From Bacillota bacterium (lineage in GTDB: Bacteria; Bacillota; Sulfobacillia; JAJZIM01; JAJZBP01), in the NCBI GenBank assembly GCA_021798855.1, contig JAJZBP010000008.1, forward strand, positions 1 to 20,974: 20,974 bases of DNA. The letters run 5' to 3'. The translations under genes and the position numbers were made by a program. Positions 6,711-13,572 of this stretch are shown piece after piece. The first letter of the stretch is position 1. Each line of letters starts with the position of its first letter. The notes beneath the pieces were generated by a model. That model saw only the letters and a list, made by a program, of their open reading frames with translations. It had not been told where the DNA came from and did no database searches.

Positions 6711-6750
6711 AATAGGCAGGGGGAAGCAAAGCTTCCCCCTTTTATTTTTC
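6711..6750. other. Strong intercistronic hairpin
   Basis: Perfect 10-base stem AGGGGGAAGC / GCTTCCCCCT with loop AAA at 6718-6740. On the minus-strand RNA an outer AAAATA / TATTTT pairing can extend it. It lies between the 100-aa and 78-aa genes. The T-rich side faces the plus strand, where there is no gene, so on the minus strand it looks like an attenuator or mRNA-end stabiliser separating the core oxidase genes from the accessory set. Confidence 0.55.
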
Positions 6751-6765
6751 GTTTGTTCCCTTGGC

Positions 6766-7068
6766 CTAACGGATGCCCTTCTTGATCAGGGTGATGAACC
6801 AACCGGCCACCATCAGAATGTCCAAGAGCACCATGGTGTAACCGATGTCCCACCAGGGACGCACGTCGGCCGCACCAAACCAGACGGTGGTGCCCTCGGA
6901 AGACCCCGGCACGTAGAAGTAACTGCCGGGCGCCCGCCCGCCCCAGAGGGGGAAGGTGAAGAGGAGACCGGTCACGATGACCACCAGGCAGGCGGCGATC
7001 AGCGCCGTGGGAACGATGTTCCCCTCCTCGTCGATCCCGTCGTACAGTTCGTGTTCTTCTTCCGCCAC
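6766..7068 (-). CDS. Small two-helix oxidase-associated protein (100 aa, CcoP N-terminus-like)
   Basis: GTG at 7068 with GGAGG nine bases upstream. The N-terminus (EEEHELYDGIDEEGNIVP) recalls the DGI-x-E-x-(D/N)-NP-x-P start of CcoP, followed by a helix (about residues 18-39), an outer loop (APGSYFYVPGSSEGTT) and a second helix (75-94) ending IKKGIR. No heme motif is present, so if related to CcoP it is the membrane part only. It directly follows the CcoO-like gene, the usual place of CcoQ/CcoP. The relation to CcoP is a suggestion from the motif and gene order. Confidence 0.75.
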   Translation of the reverse strand: MAEEEHELYDGIDEEGNIVPTALIAACLVVIVTGLLFTFPLWGGRAPGSYFYVPGSSEGTTVWFGAADVRPWWDIGYTMVLLDILMVAGWFITLIKKGIR

Positions 7069-7090
7069 GCTAGCCCACCTCCTTCCTCGC

Positions 7091-7696
7091 CTACTTCATC
7101 GCCCGCAGGAAATCCACCACGGCGTTCAGGTCATTGTTGGACAACCAGTAAAAGTCGGGCATGACCGACATCCAGTGGTTGGTCGCACCGTCCGCCTCAA
7201 CCACCCGCCGCGGATACCGCTCGTGCTGGATGAGGTAGGTCTTGCTGGGAAGCCTGGTCCCCACGTGCTGCAGGTCCGGGCCGGTCCGCTCGTTGGCGTT
7301 GACGTTGGGCCGTCCCTTGTACCACCAGCCGGCGGGTTCGGGCGCACCCCAGTCATACCAGTCCTTGGTTTCCTCCACCATCATGGTGTGGCAGTAGAAG
7401 CAACCTTCCCGCAGGAAGACCACCTTGCCGTAACCGATGTTGCTGGTCGGTCCGCCGTAACCGTTGACCAGGTGCGCCCCCGCCGTTCCCGTGTTCAGGG
7501 GGTCCGAGGCAACCCAGCCCTGATCCTTGGGGAGTTGGGCCGAGATATAGGCGCCCTGGGCCGTCGGCTTGATCATGGTGTACATCTGCCCGATGGGCAA
7601 GGCCACCGTCACGATGATCGAGGTGGCAAAGATGACCACCACCGCCAGCATCCCGATCATGTAGCGCATTCCCGCGCCGTTGCTGCCCCCGCTCAA
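7091..7696 (-). CDS. ccoO: CcoO-like cbb3-type oxidase subunit II, monoheme cytochrome c
   Basis: About 201 residues: an N-terminal membrane helix (about residues 10-32), then a heme domain. The block REGCFYCHTMMV contains CxxCH (Cys99, Cys102, His103), and GPDLQHVGTR and a C-terminal VMPDF with the likely axial Met follow the CcoO/FixO order. CcoO passes electrons from soluble or membrane cytochromes to CcoN. The start is TTG 7696, seven bases after AAAGG; GTG 7705 overlaps that element and is less likely. It lies directly downstream of the CcoN gene as in classical ccoNO. The assignment is firm; the symbol is by family rather than proven orthology. Confidence 0.9.
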   Translation of the reverse strand: MSGGSNGAGMRYMIGMLAVVVIFATSIIVTVALPIGQMYTMIKPTAQGAYISAQLPKDQGWVASDPLNTGTAGAHLVNGYGGPTSNIGYGKVVFLREGCFYCHTMMVEETKDWYDWGAPEPAGWWYKGRPNVNANERTGPDLQHVGTRLPSKTYLIQHERYPRRVVEADGATNHWMSVMPDFYWLSNNDLNAVVDFLRAMK

Positions 7697-7738
7697 AGCA
7701 ACCACCTTTCTTTCGTTGGATACCCCCGCGGGGAAATC

Positions 7739-9139
7739 CTAGCCTGCCGCCGCCGTGGCCACCGCTTTTCTCCCCTCGGGTACGGTCACCGGCGCCGTGG
7801 CAGTGCGGATCATGTTGTATAGGAAGAGCCACTGCCCGACGACGATCATCCAGCCGAAAAGGACGGCGGCGACCATGTAGGGGTGTTCGGCGATCAGCAT
7901 CCCGCTGAAGCTCCAATTGGTGGCTTTCGCCGCGGCCTCGATCAGCCCGGAAGCCGTCAGGGCGGTCCAGAAGCCCATGAAGCCGATGGCCGTCATCCAG
8001 TAGTGCCAGCGCGCCAGCGCCACCGAAAAAAGCGGCTTGCCCAGGAGTCGCGGCAGGGCGTAGTAGACGGCTCCCACCTCCACGAAGGTGGAGAAGCCAA
8101 GGAGGGCCATGTGGGCGTGGGCCACGATCCAGTTGGTGCCGTGGATATACCAGTTGATGGCCCTGGTCTGCTGGAAGGCCCCCTGGACGTTCAGCGGGAT
8201 GGCGAAAAGCACCCCCGTCAGCGTCCACTGGATGGCCGGGTTCTCCACGAACAGGTGCCACTTGCCCTCCATGGTCAACAATACGTTGGTGACGAAGGCC
8301 AGGGCCGGGATCAGGATCAGCACCCCCGAAACGGAGGCGAAGGACTTGAGCCATTCGGGAATGGGCGCCGCCATCAGGTGGTGGGCGCCGGGGGTGGAAT
8401 AGAAGCCCACGATGCTCCAGAAATGGATGTGCCCGATGCGGTGGCTGTACAGGGGGTTGCCGGTGACCTTGGGGATGGTGTAATAGGCGATGGCCGCCGA
8501 AACCGGCGTGATCCACAGACCCAAGACGTTGTGGGCGTACCACCAGGTCATGTAGGCCGAGGCGATGCCGTTCCACCCCATGTCGTCCGAACCGAGGACG
8601 AAGACCACCGCGATCATCAGGATGCAGGCGGCAAAGAACCAAAGGCTGATGTAGATCCCCTTGGTCTTGCGGTGCAGGATGGTCATCCAGCAGTTGAGGG
8701 CCAGGGGCACCATGATGAAGAACATGATGTACATGTCGATGGGCCAGGTCCACTCGTGGTACTTGATGCCGGTCATGATCCCGCCGGCGAAGGTGGCGTT
8801 CATGACCACCAAGCCCAGGTTCCACAGCCAGATGCTGGCCACCGCCAGTTTCTCGTTCCACAGCCGGGTGTTGCACAGGGCCGGCGTCATATAATAGATG
8901 GCGGCGGCGAAAGCCATGGTGATCCAGCCGAGGATCACCGTGTCCACGTGGGACGGGCGCAGGACCCCGAAGGTGAGCCAGGGCACCCCGGCCAGGAAGT
9001 CGGGGTAGGCCATCTTGATCCGGGCGAGCCCGCCGTAGATGGTGCCGATGCAAAACCAGACGATGGCTGAGAAGAAAGCGAGCTTGGCCGCGGTGCCAGG
9101 TTTCAGATCGCGGGGCAGGGACGCTGCGTTAGCCGACAC
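7739..9139 (-). CDS. ccoN: cbb3-type (C-family) heme-copper oxidase catalytic subunit I
   Basis: 466-residue, about 12-helix subunit that reduces O2 to water and pumps protons. All catalytic residues are visible: His64 (low-spin heme) in RPSHVDT; His203 in WWYAHN and His253-His254 in TPGAHHL for CuB; Tyr247 six residues before His253, the C-family position of the crosslinked tyrosine; and His341-x-His343 for the two hemes. The tyrosine placement marks it as C-type rather than aa3 or ba3. GTG at 9139 has AAAGGAGG seven bases upstream. The length is typical of CcoN. It could in principle be a NorB-like NO reductase, but the tyrosine and the ccoO neighbour favour oxygen reduction. Confidence 0.95.
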   Translation of the reverse strand: MSANAASLPRDLKPGTAAKLAFFSAIVWFCIGTIYGGLARIKMAYPDFLAGVPWLTFGVLRPSHVDTVILGWITMAFAAAIYYMTPALCNTRLWNEKLAVASIWLWNLGLVVMNATFAGGIMTGIKYHEWTWPIDMYIMFFIMVPLALNCWMTILHRKTKGIYISLWFFAACILMIAVVFVLGSDDMGWNGIASAYMTWWYAHNVLGLWITPVSAAIAYYTIPKVTGNPLYSHRIGHIHFWSIVGFYSTPGAHHLMAAPIPEWLKSFASVSGVLILIPALAFVTNVLLTMEGKWHLFVENPAIQWTLTGVLFAIPLNVQGAFQQTRAINWYIHGTNWIVAHAHMALLGFSTFVEVGAVYYALPRLLGKPLFSVALARWHYWMTAIGFMGFWTALTASGLIEAAAKATNWSFSGMLIAEHPYMVAAVLFGWMIVVGQWLFLYNMIRTATAPVTVPEGRKAVATAAAG

Positions 9140-9166
9140 TAGCTTACCTCCTTTAACCGGGGATGA

Positions 9167-9376
9167 TCAGCCTCTCTTTGCTGACTGTTCATTCCTGACC
9201 AGGACCATCACGATGGCCGTCAGGACGGCCACGATGCCCATGACCATGAACATGGTGCCGAAGTTTTGTCCAGGCGTCTGCGGGCCCCAGAACAACACGA
9301 TGATGGCTCCCAGCACCGTGCCCAATCCGGTACCCATGAAGAGGCCGTTATAGACGTAAGTCCAAAACGAGTTCAA
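9167..9376 (-). CDS. Small two-helix membrane protein (69 aa)
   Basis: TTG at 9376 is chosen because AAGGAGG stands five bases before it; the GTG at 9394 would overlap this site. Two helices (about residues 12-29 and 42-60) are linked by a short loop (GPQTPGQNFG); the tail is RNEQSAKRG. It lies just upstream of ccoN with a 27-base gap, suggesting a structural subunit of the oxidase. No family is recognised and no cofactor residues are visible. Confidence 0.75.
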   Translation of the reverse strand: MNSFWTYVYNGLFMGTGLGTVLGAIIVLFWGPQTPGQNFGTMFMVMGIVAVLTAIVMVLVRNEQSAKRG

Positions 9377-9424
9377 CGTTGCCTCCTTCCCCACCGGAAG
9401 CTTTCCGGCGAAAAGCGTCGAATC

Positions 9425-10720
9425 CTACTTGCCGGTGATGTAGTTCGGCGCGTAGTTCACACCCTGGTCGAGACCACGTTTGGTGCTGTTGGTGTGAACT
9501 GACATCAGACGACCGCCGGACACCGCGTTGATCCGGGTGTTCACCAGGCCGACCTGTCTCGGGGTGGCGTTCGAGGGATATTGGTACCAGGTGGCGTTGA
9601 GGCCCGCGGTCGCCGGGGTCTTGGAACGGACGATGGTCAGGATGTTCCGGTGCACCGAACCGGCCCCGGCGGTGTCGGGAGTGCCCACCGCCCACAGGTA
9701 GCCGCCCGGGGCCTCGGTGATCGCCTCCAGCCAATAGTTGGAGCCGGCGCCCGCGGTGAAGACCGGGTTCCAGGTCCGGCCGTCGGTGGTCACCCGAACC
9801 TCCCCGGCGTCGTCCACGAAGGCCGCCGTGTTGGCGTTCTTGGCGTAGATCCCCAGGATGGTGCTGGACTGGCCGCTGTCCTGGGCCGTCCAGGTTGCGC
9901 CGCCGTCGGTGGACTTGAAGACCAGGGAATCAGTTCCGGGAACGGAGGCCACGCCATTACTCCTCCAGGGGGCCGAGCCCGCGGCGTAAATGGTGTTGCT
10001 GCCCGGCGCCCAAGCCACGGCCTTCAGCCAACTGGCCGTTTTCGGCGTCCAGGTGGTGTTCCAAGTGGCGCCGCCGTTCTTGGTGTACAGGATGATGCCG
10101 TAATCGCCGACGGCCACGCCGTTGTTCGCGTCCTTGAAGGAGACGCCGCGCAGGTTCAAGGATGTGCCGGAGACCTGCGGCTGGCTCCAGGTGGCGCCCC
10201 CGTCGGTGGACTTGAGGATCAGTCCGTCGTCACCGGTGACGTAAGCGGTGGTGGTGCCGGGCACGAAGGCCACCGAGTTCAAGTCGGTGGTTCCCGCCGG
10301 ATCGCCGGGCTTGCTGCCCAAGGCGACGATGTTCCAGGTGGCTCCGCCGTTGGTGGTGTTGACGATCTCCCCGAAGTTGCCCACGGCGATCCCGTTTTTG
10401 CCGTTGTCGGCGAAGGCAACATGGCGAAGATCCTGCATCAGGGTCGGCTGCGACCACTTGTAGGCCGCCCAGGTCTGCCCGCCGTTTTGGGTCGCCAGGA
10501 TGGTTCCGTAGTCACCAACCGCGAAACCGTTGGTTGCCGTGGGGAAGGCCACACTGTACAGCCAGTAGGTGTTCACCGGGGCCGGGCCGTTCAGCCCGCC
10601 CCCGTTGAGGGCTTCACCCCCAGGGGTGGCGACCGGGAAGTTACCGCACCCGGCGACACTGATGAGGAGCAGGGCACTGATCCCCATCATAGCCCACGTG
10701 CGGATGGTCTTTTTCGTCAT
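9425..10720 (-). CDS. YCF48/BNR-type seven-repeat beta-propeller lipoprotein
   Basis: 431 residues with signal and lipobox SVAGC (Cys25). The mature part has seven repeats of the pattern L-x-x-V-(A/S)-F ... (A/T)VGD-x-G-x-I-x-x-T-x-(N/D)GG-x-TW, starting near residues 54, 99, 146, 189, 231, 283 and 328; the last repeats are degenerate. This is the YCF48/HCF136 and sortilin-like propeller signature. In cyanobacteria YCF48 helps assemble photosystem II; here the neighbours are respiratory, so a role as an extracytoplasmic assembly platform or subunit shield of the oxidase is inferred. Asp-box-like sequences make a sialidase fold superficially possible, but no catalytic residues are apparent. 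Confidence 0.88.
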   Translation of the reverse strand: MTKKTIRTWAMMGISALLLISVAGCGNFPVATPGGEALNGGGLNGPAPVNTYWLYSVAFPTATNGFAVGDYGTILATQNGGQTWAAYKWSQPTLMQDLRHVAFADNGKNGIAVGNFGEIVNTTNGGATWNIVALGSKPGDPAGTTDLNSVAFVPGTTTAYVTGDDGLILKSTDGGATWSQPQVSGTSLNLRGVSFKDANNGVAVGDYGIILYTKNGGATWNTTWTPKTASWLKAVAWAPGSNTIYAAGSAPWRSNGVASVPGTDSLVFKSTDGGATWTAQDSGQSSTILGIYAKNANTAAFVDDAGEVRVTTDGRTWNPVFTAGAGSNYWLEAITEAPGGYLWAVGTPDTAGAGSVHRNILTIVRSKTPATAGLNATWYQYPSNATPRQVGLVNTRINAVSGGRLMSVHTNSTKRGLDQGVNYAPNYITGK

Positions 10721-10771
10721 CAGCTCTTTCCCCCGCTCTTTCCGTGAAATACGATCGGTTGTTGGGGAATC

Positions 10772-11035
10772 CTAGCACGGAACGCCCGCATTTTCGCCCC
10801 CCTTGGGGATGTACCAAGCCTTGCATTGCGCCGTGCCCGGCAGCGCCCTGGTGTGGTACCCGCTGACGGTGGTGGTCCCCCCGTAACTATTCACCATGTT
10901 GGTGCCGAAAAAGTGGAAAGGAGTGGTCGCCAACGTCAGGAACAGAAGCAGGACGATGATCAATCCGACGGCACCCACCACGTTGCCCTCCGCATCCCCC
11001 CGCTCGTCTAGAAGGAAGCGCTGCACATTATTCAC
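10772..11035 (-). CDS. Small single-helix protein with external Cys-containing tail (87 aa)
   Basis: GTG at 11035 follows AAAGGAGGTGATAGG; the ATG at 11053 is part of the same ribosome binding region and is rejected. The product has an acidic N-terminus (LDERGDAEGNVVG), one helix (about residues 21-43), and an outer segment rich in Gly/Thr/Tyr with two cysteines (AQCKAWY and final GVPC) that could form a disulfide. The DAEGNVV block before the helix resembles DEEGNIV in the 100-aa protein at 6766-7068. No family is recognised. It is second in the operon. Confidence 0.72.
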   Translation of the reverse strand: MNNVQRFLLDERGDAEGNVVGAVGLIIVLLLFLTLATTPFHFFGTNMVNSYGGTTTVSGYHTRALPGTAQCKAWYIPKGGENAGVPC

Positions 11036-11093
11036 CCTATCACCTCCTTTCATGGGTAAGCCTTCCCTCGGGCCGGCTCCGGCATATACCGAA

Positions 11094-11789
11094 CTAGACC
11101 TCCCGCAGCCGCGCCTTAAACTGGGCGGCGGTGGCCGTCGTCACCAGGAATCCACTGAAGAGCACCACCCAACCGGCCGACATGGTCAGCCAGAAGGCGG
11201 CGTCCTGGTGAAAGGTGGTGGCCATGGTTCCGGCCGCTCCGTTGACGAAGGTGCCCGCAGCGATCAGCACGTTGCCGGCCACGAAACCCCAACCGCCCCC
11301 GCGCCGCAAAAGATGCACGATCGAGTAGACGGCCACGCCGATCACGGCCAACCCGCCGCAACCCCCGTACAGTCCCAACAGGATCAGGACCGGCGTGGCG
11401 GTCATCACCGTGGCGCCGGCCGCGCCGTTCAGCGCGTTCAGGGCGGCGGCGTTCAGGGGAACCGCGTAAAAATAATAAACCCCCACCGCGCTGCCCAGGA
11501 GCGTCAGGTAGAGGCAAACGGCGCCGATGCGGCGCGAGACCACCAGCAGCAGGCTTCCCAGTCCCAGGAAGACCGGCATCAACCCACCAAACAAAAGATA
11601 ATTGCGGAAGAAGAAGGCATTGTGTCCGGCCGCCACAGTCAAAACATAGCTCACGCTGGCAACGGATCCCAAAAACAGTGACATCGCCCACCAGAACTGA
11701 TAAGCCTTCCGCCGTGCGCGGTACTGGTTCAGGACGATCCCACCGAAGACCAGGCAAATTGCGGCTACGAGCACCGGATAGTAGAGCAA
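11094..11789 (-). CDS. Polytopic membrane protein, about seven helices
   Basis: 231-residue hydrophobic protein with roughly seven membrane helices separated by short loops and a basic C-terminal end (FKARLREV). The start is TTG 11789 with GAGGAGG nine bases upstream. No conserved catalytic or heme motif was recognised; a few histidines (in AAGHNAF and VHLLRR) are spread out. It is the first gene after the promoter at 11850-11878. It could be a sensor-type 7TM module without a kinase or an oxidase accessory protein; neither is supported strongly. Confidence 0.75.
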   Translation of the reverse strand: MLYYPVLVAAICLVFGGIVLNQYRARRKAYQFWWAMSLFLGSVASVSYVLTVAAGHNAFFFRNYLLFGGLMPVFLGLGSLLLVVSRRIGAVCLYLTLLGSAVGVYYFYAVPLNAAALNALNGAAGATVMTATPVLILLGLYGGCGGLAVIGVAVYSIVHLLRRGGGWGFVAGNVLIAAGTFVNGAAGTMATTFHQDAAFWLTMSAGWVVLFSGFLVTTATAAQFKARLREV

Positions 11790-11849
11790 CCCGTCGTTCC
11801 TCCTCTTGGAGAAATGATCTCCTCTATTTCCACACCAGGACGCGCCCTC

Positions 11850-11878
11850 ATTTTAGCACCTGGGATTTTGCTTGTCAC
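11850..11878 (-). promoter_or_regulatory. Sigma-A-type promoter of the oxidase operon
   Basis: On the minus strand GTGACA (11878-11873) is followed after exactly 17 bases by TAAAAT (11855-11850), each differing from consensus by one base. An AT tract at 11881-11912 lies directly upstream of the -35 box, as an UP element would. The expected start of transcription is near 11843, about 54 bases before the first gene. Confidence 0.78.
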
Positions 11879-11919
11879 CTACTTTTTAATAAAAAATTTT
11901 TAAAAATATCTTAGGGTAC

Positions 11920-11934
11920 TAACCGTAACGGCTA
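11920..11934. promoter_or_regulatory. Possible operator dyad
   Basis: Dyad TAnCCGT-A-ACGGnTA centred at 11927, about 49 bases upstream of the -35 box of the oxidase promoter, a position suited to an activator. It matches no regulator consensus known to me (not Fnr, Rex or CcpA). It is short enough to arise by chance. Confidence 0.3.
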
Positions 11935-12015
11935 AATAATCTGATTTTTCTCGATGGCTGCAGATCCGGTCGAACACTTCCACCCCGGATCGACGGAAGA
12001 TTCCGCCGTTGGAAA

Positions 12016-12041
12016 GAGCCAAAGCGCCGGGGCTTTGGCTC
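12016..12041 (-). terminator. Hairpin, possible weak terminator
   Basis: Perfect 10-base stem GAGCCAAAGC / GCTTTGGCTC with a 6-base loop, about 100 bases downstream of the 41-aa gene and upstream of the operon promoter. On the minus strand it is followed by TTTCC only, so termination would be partial. Confidence 0.45.
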
Positions 12042-12139
12042 ACGCTCGCACGAGTGGACCACGGTATACCACCGTTTGCCCATGAAGCGACAAAGACGAA
12101 AATAGCAAAGGGGGAGGAGCGAAAGGAAAGGAATAATCG

Positions 12140-12265
12140 CTACATCATGCCGGTTTTGTTCAGGGCATTCACAACCACATAGGAAAGCACGGACAGGGCA
12201 ATGGTAACCCAAACGATGCTGACCGGGTTGGTCCAGAAACTCTCGGGCGTACGGTCCACCTCCAT
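12140..12265 (-). CDS. Small single-helix membrane peptide (41 aa)
   Basis: ATG at 12265 with AAGGGGGG three bases upstream. The product starts MEVDRTPESFWTNPVS, has one helix (about residues 16-33) and ends NALNKTGMM. The in-frame extension to 12379 is Arg-rich and without ribosome binding site. It is a separate unit: a consensus -35 TTGACA lies at 12379-12374 upstream and a hairpin at 12016-12041 downstream. No family is recognised. Its form and closeness to the oxidase operon suggest a respiratory microprotein. Confidence 0.62.
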   Translation of the reverse strand: MEVDRTPESFWTNPVSIVWVTIALSVLSYVVVNALNKTGMM

Positions 12266-12639
12266 TTTCCCCCCTTGTCCTTTCCGCCGACGGCGGGGCG
12301 AATGTCCATAGACTTGGCTCCCGCTTTTTGCGGTTCGTTCGACTAGCCATATCCTGCCGCAAGGAAGCTGATTTGTCAAGGTTTTATTTATAGAAAAAGG
12401 CTTAAACTACAAAGGCCGCCGACACCCCGGAGCAATCGCCCCCCGCGGGCCGGGGGGCATGGCAACCCACCAATCCCCCCCCCAGCCGCCCATCGCACGG
12501 CAGGGGATTTCCGTCCGGTGGCGAACGCATATAAGCCGATTCGAGACTTTTTTAGACCGTGAAGGAGCAATAATGGATCTCTCCGTTTCACTCTTCGCCG
12601 GGAACGTCTCCCGTGACCCAAAGAAAGGATTGAATAAAC
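12266..12639. other. Divergent intergenic region before gnd
   Basis: No gene is supported on either strand except a possible leader frame from 12573. It contains the minus-strand TTGACA box (12374-12379), a GC-rich 8-base hairpin GCCCCCCG / CGGGGGGC at 12438-12458, a nine-C run at 12475-12483, and a TATAAG box near 12531 that could be the -10 of gnd but lacks a convincing -35. Confidence 0.55.
12351..12379 (-). promoter_or_regulatory. Candidate promoter of the 41-aa peptide gene
   Basis: Perfect TTGACA at 12379-12374. The -10 region is poor: CAGGAT at 17 bases or AGGATA at 18. The leader to the ATG would be about 80 bases. Confidence 0.4.
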
Positions 12640-13572
12640 TTGGAATTAGGTATGATCGGTGTGGGCAAAATGGGGGGCAACATGACCCGGCGCCTTTTGG
12701 AGGAAGGCCACCGGGTCACCGTCGCCGACCGCCACCCGGAAAAGCGCACTCCCCTGGTGGAGGCCGGAGCCTCCGAGGCTGTCTCCGTGGAAGCCCTGAT
12801 CACCGCTTTGGCCGCGCCACGGGTGGTCTGGAGCATGGTCGCGGCCGGCGAGGCCACCGAAAGGGTGGTGGGATTGGCAACGGATCTGCTTTCCCCCGGC
12901 GACGTCCTGATCGACGGCGGCAACTCCCACTACACGGACACCCTCCGCCACGCCGCCGCCCTGGGGACGAGGGGCATCCGCTTTCTGGACGCGGGCACCA
13001 GCGGAGGCGTCTGGGGACTGAAGGAGGGCTATTGCTTCATGGTCGGCGGAGACCGGGAAGCCTTCGACCGGGTGCAGCCGATCCTGCGCAGCCTTTCCCA
13101 CCCCAACGGTGGTTACGCCTATCTGGGGACGGCCGGCGCCGGCCATTTCGCCAAAATGGTCCACAACGGCGTCGAGTACGGCCTGATGCAGGCATACGGC
13201 GAGGGCTTCGAACTCCTGCGCTCCTCCGCCTACGGCTACGACCTGGGGGAAATCGCCACCCTCTGGCAACGGGGAAGCGTCGTCCGCTCCTGGCTCTTGG
13301 AACTCCTGGACCGGGCCTTGGCCGCGGATCCTGACCTGTCGGCCATCCGAGGGGTCGTGGCCGACTCCGGCGAAGGCCGTTGGACGGTTCTCGCCGCCGT
13401 GGAGGCCGGCGTGCCGGTCCCGGCCATGAGTTCCGCCCTCTTCGCCCGCTACGCCTCCCGGCAGGATGATTCCTTCAGCGCCAAGGTGGCGGCCGCCCTG
13501 CGCAACCAGTTCGGCGGACACGCCGTGCAAAAGAGCGGGGACCGGGAGACCGGGGAAGAGGTGACGCGGTGA
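12640..13572 (+). CDS. gnd: 6-phosphogluconate dehydrogenase, decarboxylating, short NAD-type
   Basis: 310-residue enzyme oxidising 6-phosphogluconate to ribulose 5-phosphate and CO2. The Rossmann motif GMIGVGKMGGNM is at residues 4-15; the substrate loop GGNSHYTD, the DAGTSGGVWGLKEG block, and GAGHFAKMVHNGVEYG with catalytic Lys and the HNGxEY motif follow. The length (about 300, not 470) and lack of the long C-terminal dimer domain place it in the GntZ/YqeC-like NAD-preferring group. TTG at 12640 gives the standard family start MELGMIG; AAAGGA is ten bases away. The stop overlaps the zwf GTG as GTGA. It is the first gene of gnd-zwf-pgl. Confidence 0.95.
   Translation: MELGMIGVGKMGGNMTRRLLEEGHRVTVADRHPEKRTPLVEAGASEAVSVEALITALAAPRVVWSMVAAGEATERVVGLATDLLSPGDVLIDGGNSHYTDTLRHAAALGTRGIRFLDAGTSGGVWGLKEGYCFMVGGDREAFDRVQPILRSLSHPNGGYAYLGTAGAGHFAKMVHNGVEYGLMQAYGEGFELLRSSAYGYDLGEIATLWQRGSVVRSWLLELLDRALAADPDLSAIRGVVADSGEGRWTVLAAVEAGVPVPAMSSALFARYASRQDDSFSAKVAAALRNQFGGHAVQKSGDRETGEEVTR

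Larger units (their letters stand above)
11790..12139. other. 350-base intergenic region upstream of the oxidase operon
   Basis: This stretch holds no credible gene; open frames in it lack ribosome binding sites. It contains the operon promoter (11850-11878), an AT-rich upstream tract (11881-11912), a small dyad (11920-11934) and a hairpin (12016-12041). The marked drop in GC relative to the flanks is typical of a regulatory region. Confidence 0.7.

Noticed and set aside
7718..7739. Nested palindrome GGAT..CCCCGCGGGG..ATCC between ccoN and ccoO
   Set aside because: Too short once a loop is allowed, and expected by chance at this GC content.
7353..9053. 566-residue minus-strand frame over ccoN
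   Set aside because: His/Arg/Gly/Pro-rich shadow; ccoN in another frame has all metal ligands.
11919..12362. 147-residue minus-strand frame in the intergenic region
   Set aside because: Overlaps the better supported 41-aa gene, has no ribosome binding site and a composition like non-coding DNA, and covers the dyad and hairpin.
12515..12536. TATAAG box as gnd promoter -10
   Set aside because: The hexamer 17 bases upstream (ATTTCC) does not resemble a -35; left only as a remark on the intergenic region.
12459..13334. Long open frame on the plus strand over gnd
   Set aside because: Its product is Arg/Gly/Pro-rich low-complexity sequence, typical of a shadow frame in high-GC DNA; gnd in the other frame has all catalytic motifs.
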